Below are positions 5,559 to 13,250 of a stretch of DNA of 14,238 nucleotides, one piece after another (within the stretch, counting starts at the first letter, position 1; every line of letters begins with the position of its first letter). The notes below the pieces were generated by a model, which was not told the origin of the DNA, did not search any database, and was given only the letters and a program-made list of their open reading frames with translations. This DNA comes from JBAZYZ01 sp041659085 (GTDB lineage Bacteria > Patescibacteriota > Minisyncoccia > Phycocordibacterales > VMEP01), in NCBI GenBank assembly GCA_041659085.1, contig JBAZYZ010000015.1, forward strand, positions 1-14,238, in the 5' to 3' direction. The position numbers and the translations under genes were made by a program.

Positions 5559-6965
5559 CTATACCCTGAAGTTATCGAACTGCCACGGATCATTCTCGTC
5601 CATTGGTTCCGGGAAAAGCTTCCTACGGTCTTCAAGCGGCGTCCAATCGCTATACTTGCCGACCATAGTGCCCATATACGGCTTTACAACCTCCATTACC
5701 CGTTCAAAATCCATATCATCAGCCTCAACAACACCTCTGTTCGGGTTCTCTATTGCCCAGACCATAGCCCCCAAAACTCCTGCATTTACCTGCAAGCCAG
5801 TGGCATTCTGGTACGGGGCGAGTTTCCGCGCCTCCTCAATGGTAAGTTGAGAACCATACCAGTAAGTATTTTTCTTGTGCCCCATTAAAAGAACTCCGAG
5901 TTCATCCATCCCGCTTACGATTTCATCCACCAGAATTTTCTGTTCGTCCTGAAGCGCCAGATTGTTTCCTACTGATTCTTCAATAGAAAGAACCGCAGCA
6001 TCGCAAGGGCGGTAAGCATAATGAACCGTTGGGCGATATATTACTTCTTCTCCATCCTTCAGGGTAAAGAAGTCTGAAATGGAAATTGCTTCATTGTGGG
6101 TAATCATTCTGCCGATAAAACTCTCGCGTGCCGGGGTCCAGGTGCGAACCAGAGTTTCCACACCAGGTCGCTCCAGATAAATAGCGGACCCGCACCCATA
6201 GTCATGTTTTTTGGCATCTTTCGGGAAACTTTTTTCATGAGTGCCCCAGCCGAGCTCCGAGGGCTGATTGGCTCCTTCATCATGAAAACCGGTCACCGAC
6301 CAAGTATTTTCAAACCTTCCGATTTTTTTAGGGTCCTCGGACACCTGGGTGTCGTATTCGGCAATATGGATGGTTTTAATCCCCAAATCTTTAGCGAGCT
6401 TTGCCCATCCTTCTTTGCTATTGGGCTTCTCCGCATTATGCCCGACGTCACGCGCAACGTTAAGGAGAGCGCGTTTCAGAAAATGGGATATTATCCCCGG
6501 ATTGGCGCCATGAGCGACAACGGCGGTTGTTTTCTCTTCTTTATCATTCTTTAAAACAAGCGCGTTCTCGCGCTGTCCGTAGTTTGAGCGTTCCGATAAT
6601 GAAAGGCTGGGATCAGAATACCCGCCAAGCCATGGCTCAATGCATGCATCAAGATAGAGAATGCCGTTTGGCTGGCAAAGCTTAATCAGGTCCACAGACG
6701 AAACATTCACTGAAAGATTAAGGAGGAAATCCCCCTTGCCCAAATAAGAAAGAATGGTTTCTTCGTAATTATCTATAGTTAGAGGAGTTTTTACAAAATT
6801 GATCCCATTTTCACGGGCAATTTCTTCACCGTTATTGTCAGCAGCAATAGCCGTAATATTCTTCGGGGAGATATTAAAGTGACGGAGAAGGAGAGGTAAG
6901 ACCCCCTGACCGAGACTTCCAAAACCTATTATAAGAATTTTTCCGTTAAACGCGTATTTTTCCAT
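5559..6965 (-). CDS. hss: Homospermidine synthase
   Basis: This enzyme makes sym-homospermidine from putrescine (or spermidine plus putrescine) with NAD as a recycled cofactor. The 468 residues match the length of bacterial HSS (about 477). The N-terminus carries a Rossmann NAD site, GFGSLGQG (14-21). Motifs that fit known active-site positions of the Blastochloris viridis enzyme, with an offset of 6-7, are E110 in CIEPWLGG, N155 in HGANPGIISH, E203 in AEYDTQ, W222 in ENTWSVTGF and H290 in RMITHNEA. These equivalences are from memory of the family, not a computed alignment. Saccharopine-dehydrogenase-like proteins share the fold but not these motifs. The gene has a good promoter and a predicted leader of about 50 nt with a six-codon open frame in it. 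It is divergent from the lipid kinase gene and not in an obvious polyamine operon. Confidence 0.92.
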   Translation of the reverse strand: MEKYAFNGKILIIGFGSLGQGVLPLLLRHFNISPKNITAIAADNNGEEIARENGINFVKTPLTIDNYEETILSYLGKGDFLLNLSVNVSSVDLIKLCQPNGILYLDACIEPWLGGYSDPSLSLSERSNYGQRENALVLKNDKEEKTTAVVAHGANPGIISHFLKRALLNVARDVGHNAEKPNSKEGWAKLAKDLGIKTIHIAEYDTQVSEDPKKIGRFENTWSVTGFHDEGANQPSELGWGTHEKSFPKDAKKHDYGCGSAIYLERPGVETLVRTWTPARESFIGRMITHNEAISISDFFTLKDGEEVIYRPTVHYAYRPCDAAVLSIEESVGNNLALQDEQKILVDEIVSGMDELGVLLMGHKKNTYWYGSQLTIEEARKLAPYQNATGLQVNAGVLGAMVWAIENPNRGVVEADDMDFERVMEVVKPYMGTMVGKYSDWTPLEDRRKLFPEPMDENDPWQFDNFRV

Positions 6966-7021
6966 TTATAACTTTGTGTTGCCGATTTTAGTCATTCAGC
7001 TTTCTTTTCCATTTACGGACA

Positions 7022-7049
7022 ATTATACAGAAAAATCACGTATTATCAA
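7022..7049 (-). promoter_or_regulatory. Promoter of homospermidine synthase
   Basis: On the minus strand TTGATA (7049-7044) and TATAAT (7027-7022) are separated by 16 bp. The start is expected near 7015, followed by an ATG at 7012 that opens the six-codon frame MEKKAE (stop 6994-6992). The hss ATG is at 6965. Confidence 0.65.
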
Positions 7050-7066
7050 ATAAAAACCTATTCAAG

Positions 7067-7102
7067 TTGTTTATTCCCAGGTTTGTCTGTTAAAATGCAA
7101 AT
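7067..7102 (+). promoter_or_regulatory. Leaderless promoter of the lipid kinase gene
   Basis: TTGTTT (7067-7072), 18 bp, then TGT-TAAAAT (extended -10, hexamer 7091-7096). The expected transcript start, 7103, is the A of the ATG itself, so the mRNA would have no leader. Confidence 0.6.
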
Positions 7103-7459
7103 ATGACTTTTGGGAAAACTTGGCAGTCTTTTTCGTATGCTAGGCGCGGACTCAAGACCGTGTGGGCTGAAGAAAAAAACTTCCGTATTGAAGTGGCCGC
7201 CGCCGCTATTGTTGCCGGAATCGCTTTCTATTTCAAATTCTCTTTTGTTGAGATTTCGCTTGTCACGATTGCCGCAATTGTTGTGCTGATGTCAGAGATA
7301 ATAAACACCACGATAGAAGATGTATGCGATAAAATTGAACCGAACCATGACGCAAGGATAGAAAAAATAAAAGACGTTGGAGCGTCTCTTTCACTTGTTT
7401 CGTCAATAGGGGCCGCCATACTGGGCATATCTGTTTTCGCGCATCATTTCTGGTTTTAA
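7103..7459 (+). CDS. dgkA: Diacylglycerol kinase / undecaprenol kinase (DagK family)
   Basis: A 118-residue integral membrane kinase that phosphorylates diacylglycerol or undecaprenol, returning the lipid to phospholipid or wall-carrier pools. An amphipathic N-terminus (SFSYARRGLKTVWAEEKNFRIE, about 9-30) is followed by three membrane helices (about 31-46, 49-68, 94-113). The family signature lies at the second helix: E65-I-I-N68-T-T-I-E72 and D76. The KDVGASLSLVSS stretch (90-101) corresponds to the conserved KD-A/G segment of the third helix. Gram-positive members act mainly on undecaprenol, E. coli DgkA on diacylglycerol; the sequence does not decide. The gene is monocistronic, with a leaderless promoter and a strong terminator. 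Confidence 0.9.
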   Translation: MTFGKTWQSFSYARRGLKTVWAEEKNFRIEVAAAAIVAGIAFYFKFSFVEISLVTIAAIVVLMSEIINTTIEDVCDKIEPNHDARIEKIKDVGASLSLVSSIGAAILGISVFAHHFWF

Positions 7460-7474
7460 ATCAACAAAGCCCCG

Positions 7475-7508
7475 ATCAAAAATCGCCGTTTTAACGGCGA
7501 TTTTTGAT
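7475..7508. terminator. Bidirectional terminator between convergent genes
   Basis: A 16-bp perfect stem (7475-7490 with 7493-7508) has A5 and T5 runs in its outer part. It serves the plus-strand lipid kinase (stop 7457-7459) and the minus-strand operon ending at 7527. Confidence 0.88.
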
Positions 7509-7526
7509 TAGAAGAATTTGTCTCGG

Positions 7527-7787
7527 TTAAGCAATCTTTTCCGGCGCGGCAGCCTGTCTTTTATCTTTATTTAGCACGTATATATAAAGTATTTCCAAAA
7601 CTCCGAGCGTATTTACGAGCAAAAACGCGACAAACCAAATCGTGTGTGTCCCGCGAGCTGAAGTCCACAAGGCTCTGCCTTTCCAATAAACGGACCAGAT
7701 TAAGATAATTAGTATAATAATTCCGCCCAAAATCGGAGAGATTCCTAACTTCTGAAAAATCAACGCAAGGTCAATGTTGTTTATCAT
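7527..7787 (-). CDS. Two-helix membrane protein (DUF5652-like)
   Basis: An 86-residue protein with two transmembrane helices (about 18-35 and 48-70). Between them lies the conserved-looking WKGRALWTSARGTHTIWF, followed by NTLGVLEILYIY and a charged tail with a KDKR cluster. I recognise the WKG-ALW / N-LG-LEI-YI pattern as that of DUF5652, a small family common in Patescibacteria with no known function. It is the last gene of the minus-strand sugar run, 27 bases after the ROK gene, and may be co-transcribed with it or expressed alone from the AT-rich gap. There is no Shine-Dalgarno sequence. Confidence 0.8.
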   Translation of the reverse strand: MINNIDLALIFQKLGISPILGGIIILIILIWSVYWKGRALWTSARGTHTIWFVAFLLVNTLGVLEILYIYVLNKDKRQAAAPEKIA

Positions 7788-7814
7788 TTTTTTAAAATTG
7801 AAAACTTTTAATAA

Positions 7815-8693
7815 TTAACTTCCTAAACGCTGCCGGACAAGCTCAAGCGACCCATAGAGACCCCCAAAATCGCCCAGAACAGCTTTTTTTATCATGGGGG
7901 CTTCGGGAAACATCGTCAAGAGCCCGCGGAGTTTCAGCTCGACCTTATCAAGCGGAATCGGATTGACTCCGGTAATCATTGACCCTCCGAGCACTACAAT
8001 ATCGGGTGACCAGAAAAGGACGGCATTGTGGAGACCGACAGCAAGCTCTGAGGAAAGTTCTTCCAGAACGGACTGTTCTTTAATTTCCGCCGGATGTTTG
8101 CCAAACCGGTCCTGAACAGCGCTGCCGGAAACATAACGTCCGAGATACCCGCTGTCTTCATTCTTCGCCAAGTCGGCAAAATTTATAATCTGCCAGCCCG
8201 GTTCAAAACCAAAAACTTTTTCATCTATCCGCCCGCCGACTATGCGCGCCCCTCCAACGCCGGTGGAAACGGTCATATAGGCAACAATATTATGACCCTT
8301 ACCCGCGCCGGCAACAGCTTCGCCAAGCCCCACCAAGACTGAATCATTCTCAAGATACACCGGTACTCCAAACATTTTTTCAAGCTCAGCTTTAATTGGC
8401 TTGCCGTTCCACCCCGGCAAGTTGGGCAGATCAAAAATAGTCGCACCGTCACGATTTAAAACTCCGGGCACTCCTCCGCACAGGACTCTTAACGCGCTCT
8501 CACCCGCCGCTTCATTGACAAGCTTTCTAAATGCCGCCATCCCTTCTTCAAAATTTTTTGGCGTCTGAACAATCTTAGGTTCGTCAAAAGTTTTTCCGTC
8601 ACGCGATACCGCCACACGCATCTTTGTGCCGCCTATGTCAAAGACAAGTATCGCGCCACCACCCGCCTTATTGTTTTTTAAAAAATTAAACAC
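7815..8693 (-). CDS. ROK-family sugar kinase, zinc motif missing
   Basis: A 292-residue ROK (repressor, ORF, kinase) protein without a DNA-binding domain, hence probably a hexose kinase such as glucokinase. The phosphate-binding loop is DIGGTK (19-24). The catalytic Asp is D117 in LENDS. A second phosphate motif, TVSTGVGGARIVGGRI, is at 141-156, and VVLGGS at 233-238 closes the nucleotide site. Most ROK kinases then have E-x-G-H followed by a CxCGxxGC zinc site. Here the region reads FEPGW (163-167) and the Cys residues are absent, so the His ligand and the zinc site are both lost. The gene starts with GTG at 8693, nine bases after the stop of the glycoside hydrolase gene. That tight spacing and the pgi gene at the head of the run point to feeding hexose phosphate into glycolysis. 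Confidence 0.85.
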   Translation of the reverse strand: MFNFLKNNKAGGGAILVFDIGGTKMRVAVSRDGKTFDEPKIVQTPKNFEEGMAAFRKLVNEAAGESALRVLCGGVPGVLNRDGATIFDLPNLPGWNGKPIKAELEKMFGVPVYLENDSVLVGLGEAVAGAGKGHNIVAYMTVSTGVGGARIVGGRIDEKVFGFEPGWQIINFADLAKNEDSGYLGRYVSGSAVQDRFGKHPAEIKEQSVLEELSSELAVGLHNAVLFWSPDIVVLGGSMITGVNPIPLDKVELKLRGLLTMFPEAPMIKKAVLGDFGGLYGSLELVRQRLGS

Positions 8694-8702
8694 AGTTGTT
8701 TT

Positions 8703-9701
8703 TTATCGCTGTTCGCCATCATAAATACTTTTGGCAAAACCCCAAAACTCGGGATGCCCGTTATTTTTCATATAATACCACCATTCAGCGCCCCAAAGGT
8801 ACTGCTCGGAAAATCCCGTTTTCTGATTAAACTTAACGACTTCTTTCATTTTATCCAGCCCCATCCTGTCCAGCTGAACAGATATCGGTGCTTTGACAAT
8901 GGGCTGCATAAGCCATGGTTCCGCGCCAAGCTCAATAAGAATAGTTTGCTTAGGACCGGAAGCTAAATCTATGATATTTTGCTTAAATCTGAAAAAACCC
9001 GGGGTTATCGGATAACGCAACGGCCCAAGCAGGTCATGCCATATGTAGAGATAAACGCTGGTGCCAAAAATATCGCCGTACCGTCTGGCCTGGTACCACT
9101 TTCCCATTTCCCCGCTGTCGGTCACGAGTATCTTGTGATTAGGGTCCAGTTTTTTTACCAAATCTATTTCCTTGGCCAAGAGAACCTCATCCGCGGAATT
9201 GCAATACTGCGTGGCAAAACTAAGAAACGCTTCGTTCTCCACCTGCCAGAAACGCAAGTTGGGCGCGTCCTTGTAACGGTTAACAGCGGTTTCCATATAA
9301 TCCAACAATGCGTCCTGTTTTGTTTTTGAATCCAGATTAATTCCCCACTCAGGATCATGGCATTCAGGCCAGCCCGGCAATCTTCGCCCAATGGCCAAAA
9401 TCACATCCGCTCCGCGTTTTTGAGCCTCGCTTATCTGATAATCAAGCTCATTCCAGTTATACTCCCCTTTTTTGGGTTCCACCATAAACCAATGGGCCGA
9501 CAGGCGGAGATGTTTTACGCCGAGTTCATCCAAAATTGCAGCGTAAACTTCCTTCCAATCAAGATTCAACTCATCGGAATGGAGCTTGCTGAAAGAAACA
9601 CCATAGATTATTTTCTCCGAAACCTGGCGGATAGACATTAAGTATATGCCGGCAATTGACACAATAAGCAATAAAATAATTATTTTATACGCGCGTTTCA
9701 T
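8703..9701 (-). CDS. Membrane-anchored TIM-barrel glycoside hydrolase (clan GH-A type)
   Basis: A 332-residue protein with an N-terminal membrane anchor (about 5-23) and an extracytoplasmic TIM-barrel. The first strand and helix carry LRLSAHWFMVEPKKGEYNW (65-83), the pattern seen in GH-A enzymes where the chain meets the W-x-x-(V/I)EP-x-x-G motif. The acid/base candidate is E157 in FWQVENEAF. The nucleophile candidate is E257 in ILIELGAEPW (254-263), and WGAEWWYY (303-310) forms the aromatic floor of the cleft. It resembles uncharacterised cellulase-like (GH5/GH39-like) proteins, but substrate and exact family are not decidable by eye. The gene sits between the EamA transporter and the ROK kinase, which suggests release of sugar from a glycan outside the membrane, or trimming of the cell's own glycans. 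Confidence 0.8.
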   Translation of the reverse strand: MKRAYKIIILLLIVSIAGIYLMSIRQVSEKIIYGVSFSKLHSDELNLDWKEVYAAILDELGVKHLRLSAHWFMVEPKKGEYNWNELDYQISEAQKRGADVILAIGRRLPGWPECHDPEWGINLDSKTKQDALLDYMETAVNRYKDAPNLRFWQVENEAFLSFATQYCNSADEVLLAKEIDLVKKLDPNHKILVTDSGEMGKWYQARRYGDIFGTSVYLYIWHDLLGPLRYPITPGFFRFKQNIIDLASGPKQTILIELGAEPWLMQPIVKAPISVQLDRMGLDKMKEVVKFNQKTGFSEQYLWGAEWWYYMKNNGHPEFWGFAKSIYDGEQR

Positions 9702-9726
9702 TTTAGGGGTAAATGTTTATTGTCTG

Positions 9727-10620
9727 TCATCTCAAAAAAAGAGCCACGAATCCGAAAACTATGAAGATAACTCCGTAGAGCTTGTGATTAAACCTGTGCG
9801 GATGAATCTCGCCGGAGAAAACCGCCGGAAACCTGTTAACGCAAAAGTAAGCAAAAGTTAACAAGAACACAAACTGCAACCCGGACAGGGCATTAACTAT
9901 GGAAACATCCCCCATATTTATCGCTATCATAATAAGAAGGAATGACACCCCGCTCAATGTTTTGTTGCCCACAACCATCCACTTGATGCCGGATGTAGAC
10001 TTCTTCATGCTTTGTTTTACGGCAGTCCAATTAGCCGGTATAAGAAGCAGAAATAGCGCGCCGAAGACATTGGCCATCCTCGACCAGAAAAAACCGTCTG
10101 CGAATGAGGAGTGCTCAAATATCAGTTTTACCAAAAATGCCGATACTCCGAACAGTACCCCTGAAAGAAACACCAAAACAAAAGATTTGGTGTTAAAACG
10201 AAAATGGGATATGAGAAGCGCTCCTATTACCAGAAAAACAAAGGCCAGTATGAAATTGCCGGGCAAATCCTGATTCAGCCCAAAATGCGCCAAAACAAAA
10301 GCGGCAACGGCAGAAACCGCGCCCGCCACGGGAACAACATCCGACGCATCCGTTATCTTAAGCGCCGAATACAAAAAATAAATCGAAAGAATATAAGCCA
10401 GGGCCATGCCCAAAGAAAGACCCGCGACTAAAGCCCCCGGCCACGACACCGCCCCGAAAGGAACCATTACCAGCACAACCCCGGAGAGCATACTCACATA
10501 AAAAGCGTATACTGCAGGCTCACTTATGCCCTTACCGCTATTCAAAAGATATTTGTCCACTAAAACAATCAGGGCATTTATGATTTGAGCGACCACAACC
10601 AAACTTATCCAAGTAATCAT
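9727..10620 (-). CDS. EamA-type drug/metabolite superfamily transporter
   Basis: A 297-residue, very hydrophobic protein with about ten predicted membrane helices in two halves of five. This is the layout of the EamA/DMT superfamily, with a long first helix (VVVAQIINALIVLVDKYLL) and the typical SALKITDASDVVPVAGAVSA segment after the fourth. A basic loop (KQSMKKSTSGIK) separates the later helices. Substrates in the family include sugars, amino acids and drugs; none can be assigned, though the sugar operon context makes a sugar or sugar derivative the first guess. The start follows the pgi stop by three bases, which are themselves a second in-frame TAA, so the two genes are almost certainly co-transcribed. 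Confidence 0.85.
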   Translation of the reverse strand: MITWISLVVVAQIINALIVLVDKYLLNSGKGISEPAVYAFYVSMLSGVVLVMVPFGAVSWPGALVAGLSLGMALAYILSIYFLYSALKITDASDVVPVAGAVSAVAAFVLAHFGLNQDLPGNFILAFVFLVIGALLISHFRFNTKSFVLVFLSGVLFGVSAFLVKLIFEHSSFADGFFWSRMANVFGALFLLLIPANWTAVKQSMKKSTSGIKWMVVGNKTLSGVSFLLIMIAINMGDVSIVNALSGLQFVFLLTFAYFCVNRFPAVFSGEIHPHRFNHKLYGVIFIVFGFVALFLR

Positions 10621-10623
10621 TTA

Positions 10624-11934
10624 TTAATTTAATTTAATGCCGTCGCCGACTTCTTCTAAAATTCTCACCGCCTCTTTCTTGTATGACTCCACTGCCGGCT
10701 GGTCAAAAGCGTCAACCTTCAAAAACTGCGCCACATACATGGTCTCCATCATTTTCCACATCATGAAAGCGCCGATTTCACGTTCCGTTATTCCGCTTAA
10801 TGCCGCCTCAATAAAATGCACATCGCTGCGCTGATAAACAATCTTAACTCCGTCAAATATGGCTTTCATTATGGCGCCAAAAGGTTTTCCGGCAAGCTCT
10901 GGGATAATACCCGGGAAAACCCGCTCCTTGGGAACAGACAAGGAGTTTTCCGGGTCGCTTATGACAAAAAGCGTCGTCTTGTCTTTTGGTCCGTTCAAAT
11001 AAAGCTGCCCCACCGAATGAAGGTCGGTTGAACCGACAGAAACAGTCGGAGTAATTCCCACTTTCCCCGATTTGCCGATGCTTTCCGCTAAGAGCTGGCG
11101 GTGCCACTTGCCAAGAGATTCCAATTCCTGATTAAAATAAAAACTATCGTGAATATTTTTCCCAAGTCCGTACCAATGCGAAAGAAAAACCGCCGCTTTT
11201 AGCGCGGGGTTATCCTCCGGATCCATAGAGAGGCATTTTGCCCGCATGTCCCGCGCTCCATCCAAAAATTCATTAACGTTGAAACCGGCAGCCATAAGCG
11301 GGAGCAGTCCCACAGCGGAAAAGACCGCATAACGTCCGCTAATTTTTTCAGGAATTGAAACAACCGCCATGCCGCGTTCTTTGGCCGGAATAGCCAACTC
11401 GGACCCTTCGTCGGTTATGACCACCACCCTTTCGTCTATACCGCGGAATCTTCCACCAAGTTCGCGGAGCAAGTACTCGGACTGCGCGATTGTTTCAAGG
11501 GTGCTTCCGGATTTGCTTATTATAACAACCAACAAGTCCTCAAGGCTTTCTATGTTTTTTAAAATAAAATCAATATTGGCCCTGGTAACTTTTTCATTAT
11601 TAGTGTCAAAAAAAACCATTCTGGGAAGATTGCTGTCGCGTGAGCCGTCTTTGTAACCCAAGATAGCGTCATAAACGGCCCTTGTTCCAAGATTTGAACC
11701 GCCAATACCAACAACCGCCACGCATTTAAGCGGCTTTTTTATTTTTTCTTTGCAAACCGCAGACACGGCGGACAGAATGTTGACGTCAGAAGGCAGGCAG
11801 ATAGAGCATTCCGGCTCAATATATTCCCCAGTTCCCGCGATAGCGCCCAAACGCGAAATATAAGGAAAAATTGTTTCCGCCAAGGAACCGGACTCGCTTT
11901 TGAGGAAACCGATGTGTTCAAAAGAAAAACGCAT
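10624..11934 (-). CDS. pgi: Glucose-6-phosphate isomerase
   Basis: It interconverts glucose 6-phosphate and fructose 6-phosphate in glycolysis and gluconeogenesis. The 436 residues match the short bacterial form. Both sugar isomerase domains are present. GIGGSNLGTRAVYDA (76-90) and SKSGSTLET (140-148) bind the phosphate. GRYAVFSAVGLLP (200-212) corresponds to the G-R-(Y/F)-S-xxS-xxGL signature. Catalytic candidates are E284 in LLAESIGK, H306 in TDLHSVGQ and K419 in FDQPAVESYKK. It is the first gene of a five-gene minus-strand run; its own -10 leaves a leader of about eight bases. The short intergenic distances behind it argue for one long transcript. Confidence 0.95.
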   Translation of the reverse strand: MRFSFEHIGFLKSESGSLAETIFPYISRLGAIAGTGEYIEPECSICLPSDVNILSAVSAVCKEKIKKPLKCVAVVGIGGSNLGTRAVYDAILGYKDGSRDSNLPRMVFFDTNNEKVTRANIDFILKNIESLEDLLVVIISKSGSTLETIAQSEYLLRELGGRFRGIDERVVVITDEGSELAIPAKERGMAVVSIPEKISGRYAVFSAVGLLPLMAAGFNVNEFLDGARDMRAKCLSMDPEDNPALKAAVFLSHWYGLGKNIHDSFYFNQELESLGKWHRQLLAESIGKSGKVGITPTVSVGSTDLHSVGQLYLNGPKDKTTLFVISDPENSLSVPKERVFPGIIPELAGKPFGAIMKAIFDGVKIVYQRSDVHFIEAALSGITEREIGAFMMWKMMETMYVAQFLKVDAFDQPAVESYKKEAVRILEEVGDGIKLN

Positions 11935-11948
11935 AAATTATGTCTTTT

Positions 11949-11979
11949 ATTATACCAGAAAAGACTATTCTGGTAGAAT
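11949..11979. promoter_or_regulatory. Back-to-back promoters of pgi (-) and glycosyltransferase (+) in an inverted repeat
   Basis: The minus strand has TGG-TATAAT (hexamer 11954-11949, start near 11942, eight-base leader to pgi). The plus strand has TGG-TAGAAT (hexamer 11974-11979, start near 11986). The two extended -10 elements form an inverted repeat, ATTATACCAG (11949-11958) and CTGGTAGAAT (11970-11979), matching at 9 of 10 positions with an 11-base centre. Each promoter's -35 region falls on the other's -10. Neither -35 is close to consensus. Confidence 0.6.
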
Positions 11980-11985
11980 GGCAAA

Positions 11986-12065
11986 AAGCAGCCCCGCCAA
12001 AGACGGACGCTATGCCAGCCTGATATTAAGGGCAAACCTAAAAACACGGCAGTTATCGAAATAAC
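11986..12065 (+). promoter_or_regulatory. Leader of the glycosyltransferase transcript
   Basis: About 80 nt from the predicted start to the ATG, longer than for most genes here. It has no Shine-Dalgarno sequence. A hairpin GTTAT-CGAA-ATAAC (12052-12065) touches the start codon directly, which could lower initiation; the fold is too short to be sure. Confidence 0.3.
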
Positions 12066-13250
12066 ATGAACACAAAAAACAATACCGGCAAGAATCTCCG
12101 CATCGCGATGATTTGCGATCCGATCGGCAATTATAAAGCCGGCGCCATTGTTTCGGCGCTGCGCTTCGGGGAAATGCTCCAAAAACGAAACCATCACGTT
12201 GTTTTTATTGCGGCGCGGTCAAAAGAGAATCCGACGGATGACTATAACAACGGAATGAAAACATACCGATTCCGCAGCATACCTTTGCCCAAATCCGGCG
12301 GATGGCATCTTGCCTTCCCCACCGTCAAAGAAGTGAGGAGAATCTTGGAAGAAGAGCGCATAGACATTGTTCACATTATCTTGCCAATGTCCGGAGCTCT
12401 CGTTGCCGTCAGGGCGGCCAGGTCCTTAGGCGTTAAAATTGTGGCTCACTCCCACTCACAACCGGAAAATTTGTTCATGGGTGTGCCAAGAATTCTGGGT
12501 CGGGCGATTTTAGACAGTATCTGGAACAAGTATCTGGCCTGGATTTACAGCAAAGCGGGGTCGATTATTTACCCGTCACAAATGGCGCATGAACTGCTCG
12601 ACCACCTGACGGCGGAAGGAAAACCGTCTTACGTAATCAGTAACGGAGTAGACACGGACGTATACAAACCGGCAGAAACTGGAAATTTTTACGAACGGTT
12701 CGGCATACCTAAAGATACGATAAATCTGGTCTACGTTGGACGCCTGTTCCCGGAAAAATCCATTGATACGCTTATAAAAGCGATACCGCATATTATCGCC
12801 GTCCATCCGAAAACCCATATTATAATTGTCGGCGGAGGATATCTGCGCGGAAAATTAGAAGACCTGGCCGGCAACCTTAATGTAAGAAATCATATCAGCT
12901 TCCTTGGATTAGTCAGCGATGAAGATAAGATATTGGCGTATAATGCCGGAGACATATTTGTATCACCCTCATTCGCGGAGCTGGAAGGAATGACCGTGCT
13001 TGAGGCAATGGCGTGCGGCAAACCCATCATCGTCCCCGACACAACAATGAACGCAGCGAGATTTTTTGTCAGCGATAACGGATTTCTGTTTGAAACAACG
13101 AATGACTTGGACTTGGCGGAAAAAACGCTCCGTCTTGTTTCAAACGAGGACTTGCGCAAAAAAATGGGAGAAAACAGCCTAACTAAAAGTAGGGAGTATA
13201 ATATCCTTAAGAGCGTGGAGCGTTTGGAAAAACTATACCAATCACTATGA
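12066..13250 (+). CDS. GT4-family glycosyltransferase
   Basis: A 394-residue retaining glycosyltransferase of GT-B fold, using a nucleotide sugar. The N-terminal acceptor domain begins LRIAMICDP (11-19). The linker carries VISNGVDTDVY (190-200), typical of GT4. The donor domain has YVGRLFPEKSIDTLI (223-237) with R226 and K231 for phosphate contacts. The EX7E pair is E305 and E313 in AELEGMTVLEAMACGKP. It resembles enzymes that glycosylate diacylglycerol or phosphatidylinositol (ugtP/pimB-like), but acceptor specificity is an inference. No membrane helix is present, so it would act at the inner face of the membrane. Its stop overlaps the next start in ATGA, implying translational coupling with the hydrolase. 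Confidence 0.9.
   Translation: MNTKNNTGKNLRIAMICDPIGNYKAGAIVSALRFGEMLQKRNHHVVFIAARSKENPTDDYNNGMKTYRFRSIPLPKSGGWHLAFPTVKEVRRILEEERIDIVHIILPMSGALVAVRAARSLGVKIVAHSHSQPENLFMGVPRILGRAILDSIWNKYLAWIYSKAGSIIYPSQMAHELLDHLTAEGKPSYVISNGVDTDVYKPAETGNFYERFGIPKDTINLVYVGRLFPEKSIDTLIKAIPHIIAVHPKTHIIIVGGGYLRGKLEDLAGNLNVRNHISFLGLVSDEDKILAYNAGDIFVSPSFAELEGMTVLEAMACGKPIIVPDTTMNAARFFVSDNGFLFETTNDLDLAEKTLRLVSNEDLRKKMGENSLTKSREYNILKSVERLEKLYQSL

Noticed and set aside
11978..12064. 28-codon frame ending one base before the glycosyltransferase start (possible leader peptide)
   Set aside because: Its ATG overlaps the predicted -10 element, so it would not be in the transcript, and there is no ribosome binding site.
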